DNA of 64,000 bases from Pedobacter montanisoli (GCF_022809115.1 NZ_JALGBH010000002.1:310001-374000); one strand, 5' to 3'; numbered from the stretch's first letter, positions 1-9,977 are shown. Numbers and translations: made by a program. The notes: generated from the letters alone by a model not told the origin.

Positions 1-153
1 ATTTATCAGACTTTAGATAATCTTCATCTGGCTACGCCCCATCATACTGGCGACTGGTATTTCTCAGGGAATTACCCTACTGCCGGAGGAAATAAAGTGG
101 TAAATAAAGCTTTTGTAAACTGGAAAGAAGGTAACAACCAAAGAGCATATTAA
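1..153 (+). CDS. C-terminal end of a protein, possibly amidophosphoribosyltransferase-like
   Basis: Frame 1 is open from the first base to a TAA at 151-153 and encodes the last 50 residues of a protein whose start lies outside the window. The tail contains the motif WYFSGNYPTAGGNKVVNKAF and ends in NNQRAY. From memory this resembles the C-terminus of the PurF-like class II glutamine amidotransferases of Bacteroidota, but no catalytic part is visible, so the family call is tentative. A strong hairpin terminator follows 15 bases after the stop, which supports this being the true end of the gene. Confidence 0.5.
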   Translation: MYQTLDNLHLATPHHTGDWYFSGNYPTAGGNKVVNKAFVNWKEGNNQRAY

Positions 154-167
154 AACTCCCCATAAAT

Positions 168-200
168 AAAAAAAGCAGTGTTTTTAACACTGCTTTTTTT
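168..200. terminator. Bidirectional intrinsic terminator
   Basis: A 15-bp perfect stem (168-182 with 186-200) has an A-run on the left, a T-run on the right and a 3-base loop. It lies between the end of the rightward partial gene and the end of the leftward LysE-type gene, so it can serve both. Confidence 0.85.
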
Positions 201-223
201 ATGATGCCTTATTTTATTTGTAA

Positions 224-850
224 CTATAGATAAAACTGTAAATAGGTTTTTGAAATAAGCCATACAGCAAAAGCGATGATGATGACCCCGGCCAGTTTGT
301 TAAGCAGTTTAAGATGGCTTTCATGAATACGATAACGCAATTTGCCCGCATAAAAAGTTTTAACGGCATCAATACTAAGCTGAGTAAATAAAGCTATGAT
401 AAAACAAATAATTTTCTCATACATTAAATTGTTAAGCTTAACAGAGATAATACCACTTACTACCACCCAAAACATGAAGGTAGAAGGTGTTAAGATACAC
501 ATCAGAAAACCTTTGATGATATAACCCCGCTTACTGATCTTAACCAGACTGTTTTCCTGGTAATTTAGCGATATACGAGAGGAGATATAATAAATACCAA
601 CCCCCAGTAGAAAAAGACCACCTATAATGCCAATATACTTATCTAAATTTTCTCTGTACACAAAAAACTGACTGCCAAAAAGAACAATACTGATTAAAAT
701 AATATCGCTGATAAAAACACCTATGGCTAAAGAAAAGCCAGCTTTAAAGCCTCTTTCAATAGCTGTTTTAATCATGGCAAAGAAAACCGGACCAGTTATA
801 AATGAGGAAATTAACCCTGCACCAAGACCTAAAATAATCGCTTCAAACAT
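224..850 (-). CDS. LysE/RhtB family translocator
   Basis: This 208-residue membrane protein has the usual length and about six hydrophobic segments of LysE/RhtB exporters, which expel amino acids or related small solutes across the inner membrane. The N-terminus carries the family signature: a glycine-rich first helix, then ITGPVFF, then a G-x-x-x-G spacing leading to GVFISD near residue 50. The substrate cannot be told from sequence. It is divergent from the sugar transporter at 1060 and ends near a shared terminator. The start is the ATG whose complement is at 848-850. Confidence 0.85.
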   Translation of the reverse strand: MFEAIILGLGAGLISSFITGPVFFAMIKTAIERGFKAGFSLAIGVFISDIILISIVLFGSQFFVYRENLDKYIGIIGGLFLLGVGIYYISSRISLNYQENSLVKISKRGYIIKGFLMCILTPSTFMFWVVVSGIISVKLNNLMYEKIICFIIALFTQLSIDAVKTFYAGKLRYRIHESHLKLLNKLAGVIIIAFAVWLISKTYLQFYL

Positions 851-1059
851 TAATATCTGCCGTAAAAATTTTTGCTAATATGCACTTTTGTAAGTTAAAA
901 ATACATTTTTTAATTTTTAACATCTGTAAAAGCCCCTTTGTTTCGATACTTTCTTTTTGAAAAAAAGCGATACTTTTTACGTTATTTTTAACAAAAATAG
1001 GTTAGCATTTATAAATTTTTTAAGTTAGGCCAAAATTTCAAACAACCTAAACTATTTTT

Positions 1060-2340
1060 ATGGAAAAGAGATCTTCCAATTATGTTCAGCAAATGGTAAT
1101 CATTTGTGCATTATTTTTTGTTTTTGGTTTTATAACATGGCTTAATGGTACACTGATACCTTTTTTACAACTGGCCTGTGATTTAGATGAACATCAGGCA
1201 TTATTTGTAACCTTTGCCTTTTATATTGCTTATGCAGTATTTGCTCTACCGTCTTCATCAATCCTAAAAAAAACGGGATTTAAAAATGGAATGGCCTTAG
1301 GTCTTTTTGTAATGGCTATAGGTTGTGTGGTTTTTATACCTGCTGCTCAGCAACGTAATTTTACTTTGTTTTTAACTGGATTATTTATTCAGGGCGCTGG
1401 TTTAGCTTTATTACAAACAGCATCTAATCCTTATGCGGCAATTATTGGCCCAATGGAAAGTGCCGCCCAACGTATAAGTATTATGGGTATCTGTAATAAA
1501 ATAGCAGGAGCCCTTAGTCCGTTGGTATTGAGTGCCTTGGTATTAAGTGGCGCAAATGCTGTTCAGGAAAAAATCAATATGACAGGTATCACAATTGATG
1601 AAAGAACTACTTTATTAAATGAACTGGCAGGAAAAGTAATTATGCCGTACATTGTATTAGCTGCAGTATTATCATTGGTTGCATTTTTAGTTAAAAAATC
1701 AGCATTGCCTGAAATTGATACAGATAAAGAAGAAACAGTAGAAACAGGTACAGCTTTACCTGCAAAATCATCGGTTTTCTCTTATCCTCATTTAGTGTTA
1801 GGTGTAATTTGTTTGTTTTTATATGTAGGAGTGGAGGTAATGGCAGGTGATGTTATAGGTAACTATGGTCGTTCTATGGGAATGAGCTTAGATGAAACCA
1901 AGTACTTTACTACTTTTACCTTGATCGCAATGTTAGCAGGATATATTATCGGTATTCTTACTATTCCTAAATTTATCAGTCAGCAAACCAGTTTAAAATT
2001 AGCAGCAATCTTAGGGATTGCATTTACCTTAGGCGCTTATTTTACTGATGGTTATACAGCGGTTACCTTTATAGCTTTATTAGGGTTAGCAAATGCGCCA
2101 ATGTGGCCGGCTATTTTTCCTTTAGCCATTAATAAATTAGGTCGTTTTACCAAAACTGGTTCTGCCCTGTTAATCATGGGTATAGCGGGTGGCGCCATCA
2201 TTCCGCAAATTTACGGACATTTGAAAAAAGACTTTGGTGTTCCAAATAACATGGCATTCTTAATTTGCATGTTGCCTGCTTATATCTATATATTCTATTA
2301 CGCAGTTAAAGGTTATAAAGCAGGCTTAAAAGATGCATAA
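1060..2340 (+). CDS. Sugar MFS transporter, FucP/GluP family
   Basis: This 426-residue protein has twelve predicted membrane helices and the FucP-type N-terminus FGFITWLNGTLIPFL in helix 1. Members import fucose, glucose, galactose or similar sugars by proton symport; the exact sugar is not readable here. A long hydrophilic loop around residues 215-240 separates the two six-helix halves, as expected for the major facilitator fold. The stop codon overlaps the start of the dCMP deaminase gene by 8 bases, so the two are translationally linked. The ATG at 1060 is preceded by an A/T-rich leader without a Shine-Dalgarno sequence. Confidence 0.88.
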   Translation: MEKRSSNYVQQMVIICALFFVFGFITWLNGTLIPFLQLACDLDEHQALFVTFAFYIAYAVFALPSSSILKKTGFKNGMALGLFVMAIGCVVFIPAAQQRNFTLFLTGLFIQGAGLALLQTASNPYAAIIGPMESAAQRISIMGICNKIAGALSPLVLSALVLSGANAVQEKINMTGITIDERTTLLNELAGKVIMPYIVLAAVLSLVAFLVKKSALPEIDTDKEETVETGTALPAKSSVFSYPHLVLGVICLFLYVGVEVMAGDVIGNYGRSMGMSLDETKYFTTFTLIAMLAGYIIGILTIPKFISQQTSLKLAAILGIAFTLGAYFTDGYTAVTFIALLGLANAPMWPAIFPLAINKLGRFTKTGSALLIMGIAGGAIIPQIYGHLKKDFGVPNNMAFLICMLPAYIYIFYYAVKGYKAGLKDA

Positions 2341-2788
2341 ACCTAGTTTTAACCAGATATTCATGAATTTAGCTACAGACCTGGCTGGGCGCTCACATTG
2401 TGTGAGAGCCCAGGTAGGTGCTGTACTTACCAAAGATACCCGTATCATTTCTATAGGGTATAATGGTCCGCCGTCAGGTACGCATAATTGTGATGAAGAG
2501 TGGCCTGAAAAAGGTTGCGATCGTGATAGCAAAGGAAGCTGTTCATTGGCTTTACATGCAGAGGAAAATGCGATACTATATGCTGTAAAAAATGGCTCCA
2601 AGATAGAAGGTGCAACCTTATATACTACGCTTTCACCATGCATTGCCTGTGCAAGGCTGATTTTATCGTCAGGTATTAGTCAGGTGTACTACAAAGATTC
2701 ATATGCCGCATATAAAGGTTTAAATAGCGATGAAGGTGTTGACTTCTTAGAACGTTTTGGAGTTAATATCGCCCAGCTTGAAAAATAA
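2333..2788 (+). CDS. dCMP deaminase family protein
   Basis: The 151 residues form a compact cytidine/deoxycytidylate deaminase domain. The zinc and catalytic motif HAEENAI lies near residue 75 and the second zinc motif PCIAC near 103. The first part, with GAVLTKD and SIGYNGPPSG, matches dCMP deaminases, which turn dCMP into dUMP for thymidylate synthesis. The ATG overlaps the end of the sugar transporter gene by 8 bases, an operon-like arrangement although the two functions are not obviously connected. The length is normal for the bacterial enzyme. Confidence 0.88.
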   Translation: MHKPSFNQIFMNLATDLAGRSHCVRAQVGAVLTKDTRIISIGYNGPPSGTHNCDEEWPEKGCDRDSKGSCSLALHAEENAILYAVKNGSKIEGATLYTTLSPCIACARLILSSGISQVYYKDSYAAYKGLNSDEGVDFLERFGVNIAQLEK

Positions 2789-2863
2789 CAGGTAAAAGTT
2801 TAATACATCTTTAAATTGTTGTGTTTTTGCCGCTTTTTTGATGTGAAAATCATTGAAAAAGCC

Positions 2864-2871
2864 TACCTTTG
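2864..2871 (+). promoter_or_regulatory. -7 box of the guaA promoter
   Basis: TACCTTTG matches the Bacteroidota TAnnTTTG -7 box and ends only three bases before the guaA ATG at 2875. The upstream -33 box is weak (TGTG at 2842-2845, 18-base spacing). If used, the transcript would have almost no leader. Confidence 0.55.
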
Positions 2872-2874
2872 CAC

Positions 2875-4401
2875 ATGCTTGAAAAAATCATTATCCTCGA
2901 TTTTGGTTCTCAGTTCACACAACTTATTGCTCGTCGCGTTCGCGAATTAAACGTGTACTGTGAAATCCACCCTTTTAATCATATTCCAGAGTTAGATTCA
3001 ACTGTTAAAGGCATCATTCTATCAGGTAGCCCTTATTCGGTAAGACAGGAAGATGCACCTTATGTTGATCTGAATTTGTTTAAAGATTATCCGCTTCTGG
3101 CCGTATGTTATGGTGCGCAGTTTATTGCACAACAGCATGGAGGTAATGTAGAAGCATCGGCAAGCAGAGAATATGGCAGAGCTAACCTGAACTATGTAAA
3201 CGCTGATAACAAATTGTTTAAAGGCGTTCAGCAAGATTCGCAAGTTTGGATGAGCCATGGCGATACTATTACACATATCCCTGAAGATTTCGAGATTATT
3301 GCAAGTACAGCAGATGTTAAGGTAGCCGGTTATCAGCTAAAGGGGAAAGATATTTACGCGATTCAATTCCACCCTGAGGTAACTCATAGTGTAGATGGAA
3401 AAATTTTGTTAAGTAATTTCCTTACAACTATTTGTGGTTGTGCACAAGATTGGACTTCTGATGCTTTTGTAGAAACTACAATTGCAGATTTGAAGCAACA
3501 GTTAGGTAATAATAAAGTGGTTTTAGCCCTTTCGGGAGGAGTAGATTCAAGCGTTGCAGCCGTATTATTACATAAAGCCATCGGCAAAAATTTACACTGT
3601 ATTTTTGTCGATAATGGTCTTTTGCGTAAAAATGAATACGAAAGTGTACTTGAGCAGTACAAAAATTTTGGATTAAATATCAAAGGTGTTGATGCAAAAG
3701 ACAGGTTCTTAAGCGAACTTGCCGGAGTTGAAGATCCTGAGAAAAAACGCAAGATAATTGGTCGTGTATTTATCGAGGTTTTTGACGATGAGGCACACCA
3801 GATACAAGATGTAAAATGGCTGGCACAAGGTACCATTTATCCTGATGTGATCGAATCAGTTTCGGTAAAAGGCCCGTCAGCTACCATTAAATCGCACCAT
3901 AATGTGGGTGGTTTACCAGACTTTATGAAACTAAAAGTAGTAGAACCTCTTAAAACTTTGTTTAAAGATGAAGTAAGAAGAGTGGGAGCTGCTTTAGGCT
4001 TAGAAAGTTTCATCTTAGGCCGTCATCCTTTTCCGGGTCCAGGTTTAGGTATCAGGATCATTGGCGAGGTTACTGCCGAAAAAATTGCTATATTGCAGGA
4101 AGCAGATCATATTTATATCAATAACTTAAAAGAAGCCGGATTATACGATAAAGTATGGCAGGCGGGTGCAATCTTTTTACCGGTAAGATCTGTAGGCGTG
4201 ATGGGTGATGAGCGTACGTATGAGAATGTGATTGCCCTGAGAGCAGTTGAGTCCTTAGATGGAATGACTGCAGACTGGTGCCATTTACCATATAATGTAC
4301 TCGCAAAAATTTCTAATGAAATTATCAATAAAGTAAGAGGAATTAATCGGGTTGTATATGACATTAGCTCAAAACCACCGGCTACAATTGAATGGGAATA
4401 A
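2875..4401 (+). CDS. guaA: GMP synthase (glutamine-hydrolysing)
   Basis: GuaA converts XMP to GMP using ATP and glutamine. This 508-residue protein has the complete architecture: an N-terminal class I glutamine amidotransferase with nucleophile Cys78 in AVCYGAQ and His166/Glu168 in FHPEV, the ATP pyrophosphatase P-loop SGGVDSS at about 220-226, and a C-terminal dimerisation domain with [13 protein letters not shown] and the ending PPATIEWE. I chose the ATG at 2875 over an in-frame TTG six bases upstream because the TTG forms part of the promoter -7 box. The end overlaps the following lipoprotein gene. Confidence 0.97.
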   Translation: MLEKIIILDFGSQFTQLIARRVRELNVYCEIHPFNHIPELDSTVKGIILSGSPYSVRQEDAPYVDLNLFKDYPLLAVCYGAQFIAQQHGGNVEASASREYGRANLNYVNADNKLFKGVQQDSQVWMSHGDTITHIPEDFEIIASTADVKVAGYQLKGKDIYAIQFHPEVTHSVDGKILLSNFLTTICGCAQDWTSDAFVETTIADLKQQLGNNKVVLALSGGVDSSVAAVLLHKAIGKNLHCIFVDNGLLRKNEYESVLEQYKNFGLNIKGVDAKDRFLSELAGVEDPEKKRKIIGRVFIEVFDDEAHQIQDVKWLAQGTIYPDVIESVSVKGPSATIKSHHNVGGLPDFMKLKVVEPLKTLFKDEVRRVGAALGLESFILGRHPFPGPGLGIRIIGEVTAEKIAILQEADHIYINNLKEAGLYDKVWQAGAIFLPVRSVGVMGDERTYENVIALRAVESLDGMTADWCHLPYNVLAKISNEIINKVRGINRVVYDISSKPPATIEWE

Positions 4402-5593
4402 GTTTTTAATCATACTGTGTTGCATAATTACCTTAGGTGCCTGTTCACCTAAGGTAGTGCAAAAAAAAGAGCCTGTAACCGTTCCTGTAGTTAAACCGGA
4501 AAAGACAGTAGGCCTTAATAATTTTACGCAGGCAGAAGTAAGTATACTTGTTCCTTTTAAACTCAATGAGTTTAACCCAAATACTGTAACCAAAAAGCAG
4601 TTCGAGAAATTTGAAATGCCCATTGATTTTTATCAGGGCTTAACCTATGGTTTTGATTCGGCAGCTAATTCAGGCTTAAACTTTAAATTAAATGTATTTG
4701 ATACTAGGGATAATAATGCCCGTTTAGGTAGTTTATTGCAAGATAATACCATTAAGCAAAGTAACCTGATTATTGGTCCTGTTTTTCCTGATGGGTTAAA
4801 ATACATGACCAATTTCTCTATTGCCAATGATCTTCCGGTAGTGTCACCTTTGGCAGCCTCAAAGCCTTCGGAATTTAATAACCCTAATCTGATTTCTATA
4901 GTAAATGATATTGATCAACATGGCATTAAAATAGCCGAATATATCGCCAAGCATTACAATACTGCAAACAGTATTGTGGTTTTAATTAACACACAAAAAA
5001 CCTTAGACAAGCAATTTGCTGATCCCATAAAAGAAACGTTTAAAAAGCATTATCCTAACTTCTTGGTACAAGAATATACCTCTGTAAATATTTTTGAAAC
5101 AAAGATGATCAAGGATAAAAAGTACGCAGTTATCATTTGTTCGCAGGATGTACCTTTTGTAACACCATCTATAGCAAAACTGTATAAACTGAAAACTTTA
5201 CCTAATACAGGTTATCAGATTAATCTTTTTGGGCATCCGAACTGGATAAAGCAGAATTATAGTACTGAACAATTACAGAGCTTGAATGCTATTATAAGCT
5301 CTTCTTATTTTGTAGATTACAAATCTACAGAGGTGGTAAATTTTGTAAAAAGATACCGAGCTAAATATCAGGTAGAACCAACTGAATATGCTTTTAAAGG
5401 CTTTGATATTGGTTTTTATTTTGGTAAACTGATGGTAAAACATGGTCGTAATTATCTTGATTTCATCAGGAAAGAGAAATATAAGGGACTACACAATGAT
5501 TTTGAGTTCGATTTTGATCCTCTTTATGGTTACTATAATAAAAGCCTGATGCTATTACAATATAGAAACCTGATGCTTAATGTAATTGATTAA
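4358..5593 (+). CDS. Lipoprotein with type I periplasmic-binding fold
   Basis: The N-terminus is a lipoprotein signal: a hydrophobic run [16 protein letters not shown] with lipobox LGAC. The rest resembles LivK/LpoA-type periplasmic ligand-binding proteins ([38 protein letters not shown]). No transporter lies beside it, so it may sense or scaffold rather than feed an ABC importer. It overlaps guaA by 44 bases if the ATG at 4358 is used. A TTG at 4388 gives a shorter and more typical lipoprotein leader and is a real alternative. The next gene starts 5 bases after the stop. Confidence 0.72.
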   Translation: MTLAQNHRLQLNGNKFLIILCCIITLGACSPKVVQKKEPVTVPVVKPEKTVGLNNFTQAEVSILVPFKLNEFNPNTVTKKQFEKFEMPIDFYQGLTYGFDSAANSGLNFKLNVFDTRDNNARLGSLLQDNTIKQSNLIIGPVFPDGLKYMTNFSIANDLPVVSPLAASKPSEFNNPNLISIVNDIDQHGIKIAEYIAKHYNTANSIVVLINTQKTLDKQFADPIKETFKKHYPNFLVQEYTSVNIFETKMIKDKKYAVIICSQDVPFVTPSIAKLYKLKTLPNTGYQINLFGHPNWIKQNYSTEQLQSLNAIISSSYFVDYKSTEVVNFVKRYRAKYQVEPTEYAFKGFDIGFYFGKLMVKHGRNYLDFIRKEKYKGLHNDFEFDFDPLYGYYNKSLMLLQYRNLMLNVID

Positions 5594-5598
5594 TCTTT

Positions 5599-6768
5599 AT
5601 GAAAGTACATCATCAGCTCAGAACCTTCGAAAAGATATTAGCAGAATATGACCATAAACTCCCTCTGCATCGCTTTTTGATAAGTTACTACAAACAAAAT
5701 AAGCAGATGGGCTCTTCAGACAGGAGATGGGCCAGTAGGTATTTATACAGTTATTTTAGGTTGGGTAATGCTTTATCAGATTTGCCTTTGGTTGAGCGTT
5801 TAGCGATTGCAGACTTTTTATGTAATCCTACATTGAGCCTTGTCATCAGCGAATACCTCCCAAGCCTTGTTTCAGAAATTGAACAGTTTTTAGAAGTTAA
5901 GCTTAATCATATAAAAGAAATCTATAAAGATTTTAACATAGAACAGGTATTTCCATTTACCGAAACTCTATCTGCTACAATAGATAAAACAGCATTTTTG
6001 CGTTCTTTCTTTATTCAGCCCGATTTGTTTATCCGAGTAAAAGAAGCGCATTTGCTTTTGGTAAAAAATATGCTTGCCGACCATGATGTACCGGTAAATG
6101 AAATTTCGCCCGTTACCTTAAGTGTGTCTAATGGTACCAAGTTAGACCAAATAATCTCTGATCAACACTTATATCACATACAAGATTTATCCTCACAGCA
6201 AACTTCTGCTTTTTTTGAACCTCATGTTTACGAATATTGGTGGGATTGCTGTGCTGCTTCCGGTGGGAAATCACTGCTTTTACATGATTTACAACCTGAT
6301 ATTAATCTTTTGGTAAGTGATGTAAGAGAAAGCAGCCTGATTAACCTCGAAGAAAGATTTAGACTCGCAGGTATAAAAAAATACCAGAAAAAAGTTCTGG
6401 ATCTTTTGCAGAACAATGATCAGGTATTGCATGATTTTAGTTTTGACGGCATATTACTCGATGCCCCTTGTACGGGTTCGGGCACATGGGGACGTACCCC
6501 TGAAATGCTGACCAGTTTTAATGCGCAAAAGGTGTCTTATTTCAATAACTTACAGAAGACCATTGCTGGTAATGTAATTAAGTACCTCAAACCCGGGAAA
6601 CCTTTAATATACATGACCTGTTCGGTATTTAAGGCCGAAAATGAAGATGTAGTGGCTTATCTGCTGGAAAATTATCCTTTAAAATTAGAAAAAATGGAAC
6701 TGATCAAAGGTTATAACCATAAAGCAGACAGCATGTTTGCTGCCCGATTAATCAGGCAAACAGATTAG
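5599..6768 (+). CDS. RsmB/NOL1-NOP2-sun family RNA (cytosine-5) methyltransferase
   Basis: The 389-residue protein has a helical N-terminal region with a NusB-like look (DRRWASRYLYSYFRLG) and a C-terminal Rossmann methyltransferase. The two cysteine motifs of m5C RNA methyltransferases are present: LLDAPCTGSGTWGRTPE and YMTCSVFKAENEDVV. These support cytosine-5 methylation of rRNA, by analogy with RsmB at 16S position 967, but the exact site is inferred. It starts 5 bases after the lipoprotein gene and is probably cotranscribed with guaA. Its stop codon overlaps the stop of a small ORF on the other strand. Confidence 0.85.
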   Translation: MKVHHQLRTFEKILAEYDHKLPLHRFLISYYKQNKQMGSSDRRWASRYLYSYFRLGNALSDLPLVERLAIADFLCNPTLSLVISEYLPSLVSEIEQFLEVKLNHIKEIYKDFNIEQVFPFTETLSATIDKTAFLRSFFIQPDLFIRVKEAHLLLVKNMLADHDVPVNEISPVTLSVSNGTKLDQIISDQHLYHIQDLSSQQTSAFFEPHVYEYWWDCCAASGGKSLLLHDLQPDINLLVSDVRESSLINLEERFRLAGIKKYQKKVLDLLQNNDQVLHDFSFDGILLDAPCTGSGTWGRTPEMLTSFNAQKVSYFNNLQKTIAGNVIKYLKPGKPLIYMTCSVFKAENEDVVAYLLENYPLKLEKMELIKGYNHKADSMFAARLIRQTD

Positions 6769-6863
6769 AACAGACGCTTAATCTTATTCTTGATATACTG
6801 AACGGCTTCCAGTAGTATGGCTAATGCGCCAATTACAACGGTATATTTTTCGAAAGGGTTCAT
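6765..6863 (-). CDS. Putative 32-residue membrane peptide
   Basis: A short ORF with an ATG start encodes MNPFEKYTVVIGALAILLEA followed by a basic tail ending KNKIKRLF. It has one hydrophobic helix flanked by charges, like many bacterial small membrane proteins. The stop codon overlaps the RsmB-like stop in a convergent arrangement. It lies directly downstream of marC on the same strand, with 43 bases between them. No family is recognised. The good membrane-peptide layout is the only support. Confidence 0.4.
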   Translation of the reverse strand: MNPFEKYTVVIGALAILLEAVQYIKNKIKRLF

Positions 6864-6906
6864 AATCAAATGTCTTTTGTTATAAGATGCTGCTTAGCCA
6901 CATTTG

Positions 6907-7482
6907 TTACAGACCAGCGTTTGATCTGAACAATTTAATCGCTATAGCTAATAAGATTACGCCAAAAGCTTTTCTTAAAACATTTAAGCCCGATTTACCT
7001 AAAAGTTTTTCAAGCTTGGCCGTATTCTTAAGTACAAAATACACAAAAAGCATGTTTAATAAAATACCTATCAATATATTTTGTGTATGATATTCTGTTT
7101 TTAACGAAAGCAAGGTAGTCATAGTTCCTGCCCCTGCAATAAGAGGAAAAGCCAGGGGAACAATAGATACGGTTTCAGGAGCTTCTTCTTTAAAGAAGTT
7201 AATCCCTAACACCATTTCCATGGCAATGAAAAAAATAACCAGAGATCCCGCAATAGCAAAAGATTGCACATCTACTCCAATTACGCTTAACAATGATTCA
7301 CCTGCAAATAAAAACAACACCATCAAAACCGTTGCTACTATCGAAGCTTTCTCAGATTGTATATGACCCGCTTTTGTACGCAACGAGATGATAACGGGGA
7401 TAGAACCCAAAATATCAATAATCGCAAATAAAATCATCGAGGTAGATAAGATCTGGTTGAAGTCAAATTTCAGATATTCCAT
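6907..7482 (-). CDS. MarC family integral membrane protein
   Basis: This 191-residue protein has six hydrophobic segments and the MarC signatures LFAIIDILGSIPVI in helix 1 and PLAFPLIAGAGTMTTLL in the middle, the latter following SIV. The biochemical role of MarC proteins is not settled; the old link to multiple antibiotic resistance has not held up. A TACTTTTG box (complement at 7499-7506) lies just before the start codon. The length is typical. Confidence 0.87.
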   Translation of the reverse strand: MEYLKFDFNQILSTSMILFAIIDILGSIPVIISLRTKAGHIQSEKASIVATVLMVLFLFAGESLLSVIGVDVQSFAIAGSLVIFFIAMEMVLGINFFKEEAPETVSIVPLAFPLIAGAGTMTTLLSLKTEYHTQNILIGILLNMLFVYFVLKNTAKLEKLLGKSGLNVLRKAFGVILLAIAIKLFRSNAGL

Positions 7483-7498
7483 TGTTTCAATTTTTTTA

Positions 7499-7506
7499 CA
7501 AAAGTA
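7499..7506 (-). promoter_or_regulatory. -7 box upstream of marC
   Basis: Reading the minus strand, TACTTTTG matches TAnnTTTG and ends 16 bases before the ATG. A TTTG lies 14 bases further upstream, shorter than the 18-19 seen at the best promoters here. Confidence 0.45.
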
Positions 7507-7570
7507 AATTTAAATTGTTACAAATTAATTAAAAAGCTGTAAACTAGATTACACAATTGATGAACCATAT

Positions 7571-8083
7571 ATGAAATACAGCGCATCTACAGATAAACCT
7601 GTTAAGATCATATCTACAGGGGTACTGATTCTTTTTCTTTTTATAGGGCAAAATAATGTCCGTACCATTATACATGCAGGTGCAGACCGAGGAGTAATCC
7701 TTATTCACGCTGCTATACTTTTGTTTCTCGTTGCTACACTACTGTTTTGCTACCTCTATGCACCTCAGTCGTATAGTATAGATGAAACAGGACTCTCTGT
7801 TAACAGAATAATTGGTAAGATCAATCTGAAATTTGATGATCTAGATCAGGTTCGTGCAGTTGAAGAAGGAGAAATGAATGGTCTGATCCGGACATTTGGT
7901 GTTGGAGGTCTTTTTGGGTACTTTGGAAAATATTATGCGAATAAAATAGGGAATATGACCTTATATGCCACTCAAAGAAAAAACAGGATTTTAATTATAA
8001 CCAAGCAGCATAAAAAAATTGTAATTACCCCTGATGATCGCTCTATGCTAGAAAAATTGGAACAGGGTGTAAAGGGTTGGTAG
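7571..8083 (+). CDS. Membrane-anchored PH-like domain protein
   Basis: The 170-residue protein has two N-terminal membrane helices (about residues 12-28 and 41-63) followed by a beta-rich soluble domain starting YSIDETGLSVNRIIGKINLKFDDLDQVR. This is the pattern of bacterial pleckstrin-homology-like proteins (bPH/DUF304 type), where the small domain follows two helices. The function is unknown. It is followed after 58 bases by a second small membrane protein on the same strand. Confidence 0.6.
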   Translation: MKYSASTDKPVKIISTGVLILFLFIGQNNVRTIIHAGADRGVILIHAAILLFLVATLLFCYLYAPQSYSIDETGLSVNRIIGKINLKFDDLDQVRAVEEGEMNGLIRTFGVGGLFGYFGKYYANKIGNMTLYATQRKNRILIITKQHKKIVITPDDRSMLEKLEQGVKGW

Positions 8084-8141
8084 AACGAATGCAGTTATTG
8101 GTATATTTAATTAACAATTTGTTTACTGAAAATATGATTGT

Positions 8142-8348
8142 ATGAATTTCTTTAACCGTAAAACCACATGGTCTAATGGAGAATTTATTCCATTAAAGTT
8201 ATGTATTGCTAGCGCCTATATTTTGGTAGGAGCTTGTTTTCACGATTTTGTTTATCAGAACCGTGTGATCTTTATCTTATTATTTATTGTTACCGTTATT
8301 TTCTCTGTTTATTCCTGGATTAAGAAAATGAGCAAAGAAAATAAGTAA
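8142..8348 (+). CDS. Small two-helix membrane protein, unknown function
   Basis: The 68 residues contain two hydrophobic helices (LKLCIASAYILVGACF and VIFILLFIVTVIFSVYSWI) and a basic C-terminus. No family is recognised. It lies between the PH-like protein and a strong terminator, so the two genes probably share a transcript. Confidence 0.6.
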   Translation: MNFFNRKTTWSNGEFIPLKLCIASAYILVGACFHDFVYQNRVIFILLFIVTVIFSVYSWIKKMSKENK

Positions 8349-8383
8349 GTTTAGATTTATTGTTATAAAACGTCAATATATAA

Positions 8384-8418
8384 AAACAAGAAAGCCACCT
8401 TTAAGGTGGCTTTCTTGT
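8384..8418. terminator. Bidirectional intrinsic terminator
   Basis: A long perfect dyad centred near 8402 has arms reading AACAAGAAAGCCACCTT and its complement. It separates the rightward small-protein gene from the leftward permease gene. Its A- and T-rich outer arms allow termination on both strands. Confidence 0.85.
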
Positions 8419-8434
8419 TATGTTTGATAACTAT

Positions 8435-9865
8435 TTAAGAATTTTCTGATTGTTTTTTCCCTAAAACTGAATTTTTCTTTCCGTAGAAGTAATAAATTAC
8501 AACTCCTAGAGCCATCCAAATTGCTAAACGCACCCAAGCTTCCCAAGGTAATGAGTACATTAAGTAAACACAAACAATAACACCTAAAATAGGAACTAAT
8601 GGCACTAATGGAGTTTTAAAAGGACGTTCTCTATCTGGGTCTGTTTTACGTAAAATCATTACACCGATACATACTAAAGAGAATGCAAATAAAGTACCTA
8701 TTGATACCATATGACCCAAATCAGTTACAGGAACAAAACCTGCAAAAACGCTCACAAACACCATGAAAAATAAGTTGGTTTTATATGGCGTACGGAATTT
8801 TGCGTGTATGCTTCCAAAGAATTTTGGTAATAACCCATCTTTAGACATCGTATAGAATACCCTAGACTGACCCATTAACATTACGAGTATTACAGAAGTA
8901 TAACCAGCCAAAATAGCTATGATTAAACCCATTTGTAACCAAGTATAGCCCGTAACTTTAAATGCCGTTGCCGCTGGTGAAGCGTCTCCTTTGAAAACAC
9001 TAAAAGGAACTAAACCAGTCATTACGTGAGCAAATAAGATATAAAGGATAGTACAGATTACTAAAGAGCCTAAGATACCGATTGGCATACCTTTTTGAGG
9101 ATTTTTTGCCTCTTGTGCAGCAGTAGATACAGCATCAAAGCCGATAAAGGCAAAGAAAACTAATGCAGCGCCAGCAGCAATACCAGAAATACCAAATTCG
9201 CCATAAACGCCAGTGTTTTTAGGAATGTATGGCGTATGGTTTGCCGGGTTAATAAATTTCCAGCCTAAGGCAATAAATAATAATACAACTGCAACTTTTA
9301 CAATTACTAGAAAGTTGTTTAAAGTAGCCGATTCTTTAGTGCCACGCATCAATAATAGTGATAATAAAGAAACGATAATTACGGCAGGCAGATTAATTCC
9401 ACCTCCATCAACTTCAGCAAAAGATTTAGTTAAATAAAGTGGCATCTCTAAACCAAATTCATGTAGTAATTTGTTGAAATAACCAGACCAAGAAACACCA
9501 ACTGTTGCGGCACCCAAGGCATATTCAAGTACTAAATCCCATCCAATAATCCAAGCCATAAACTCGCCCATTGTTGCGTAAGAGTAAGTGTACGCACTAC
9601 CTGCAACAGGGATCATAGAAGCAAATTCTGCATAGCATAAACCTGCAAATGCACAGCCCACAGCGGCTAAAATAAAAGATAATGTAACTGCAGGACCAGC
9701 GTGTTCTGCTGCTGCAATTCCTGTTAAAGAAAACAAGCCAGCACCAATAATGGCACCAATACCAAGCGCAATAAGACTGGTACTGCTTAGGGTTCGCTTA
9801 AGTGTGCCCTCTCCACTCTCTGCCGACTCGGCAACTAGCACATCAATGGGCTTTTTCAAATTCAT
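8435..9865 (-). CDS. APC-family amino acid permease (cationic amino acid transporter type)
   Basis: This 476-residue protein has the conserved first helix LIALGIGAIIGAGLFSLTG of the APC superfamily and about twelve to thirteen membrane segments. The motifs GFDAVSTAAQEAKNPQKGMP and GQSRVFYTMSKDGLLP are typical of the CAT/YfnA subgroup, which imports basic or broad-range amino acids. The last residues (KKNSVLGKKQ) are cytoplasmic and basic. It stands alone between a shared terminator and the pyrophosphatase gene. The substrate is inferred only from subfamily. Confidence 0.88.
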   Translation of the reverse strand: MNLKKPIDVLVAESAESGEGTLKRTLSSTSLIALGIGAIIGAGLFSLTGIAAAEHAGPAVTLSFILAAVGCAFAGLCYAEFASMIPVAGSAYTYSYATMGEFMAWIIGWDLVLEYALGAATVGVSWSGYFNKLLHEFGLEMPLYLTKSFAEVDGGGINLPAVIIVSLLSLLLMRGTKESATLNNFLVIVKVAVVLLFIALGWKFINPANHTPYIPKNTGVYGEFGISGIAAGAALVFFAFIGFDAVSTAAQEAKNPQKGMPIGILGSLVICTILYILFAHVMTGLVPFSVFKGDASPAATAFKVTGYTWLQMGLIIAILAGYTSVILVMLMGQSRVFYTMSKDGLLPKFFGSIHAKFRTPYKTNLFFMVFVSVFAGFVPVTDLGHMVSIGTLFAFSLVCIGVMILRKTDPDRERPFKTPLVPLVPILGVIVCVYLMYSLPWEAWVRLAIWMALGVVIYYFYGKKNSVLGKKQSENS

Positions 9866-9977
9866 AATACGTTATTAAGTTTTGATTAGTTTGATTGTTT
9901 TTGAGGCGTAAACCTAAATAAAAATTATTTAAAATGAAAAACGGATTTTGTTTACAGCCTCGTTTTTGAGTAACAAT

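Noticed and set aside
3384-3836. Leftward ORF of 150 residues inside guaA
   Set aside because: It is fully antisense to a strongly conserved gene and has no recognisable domain.
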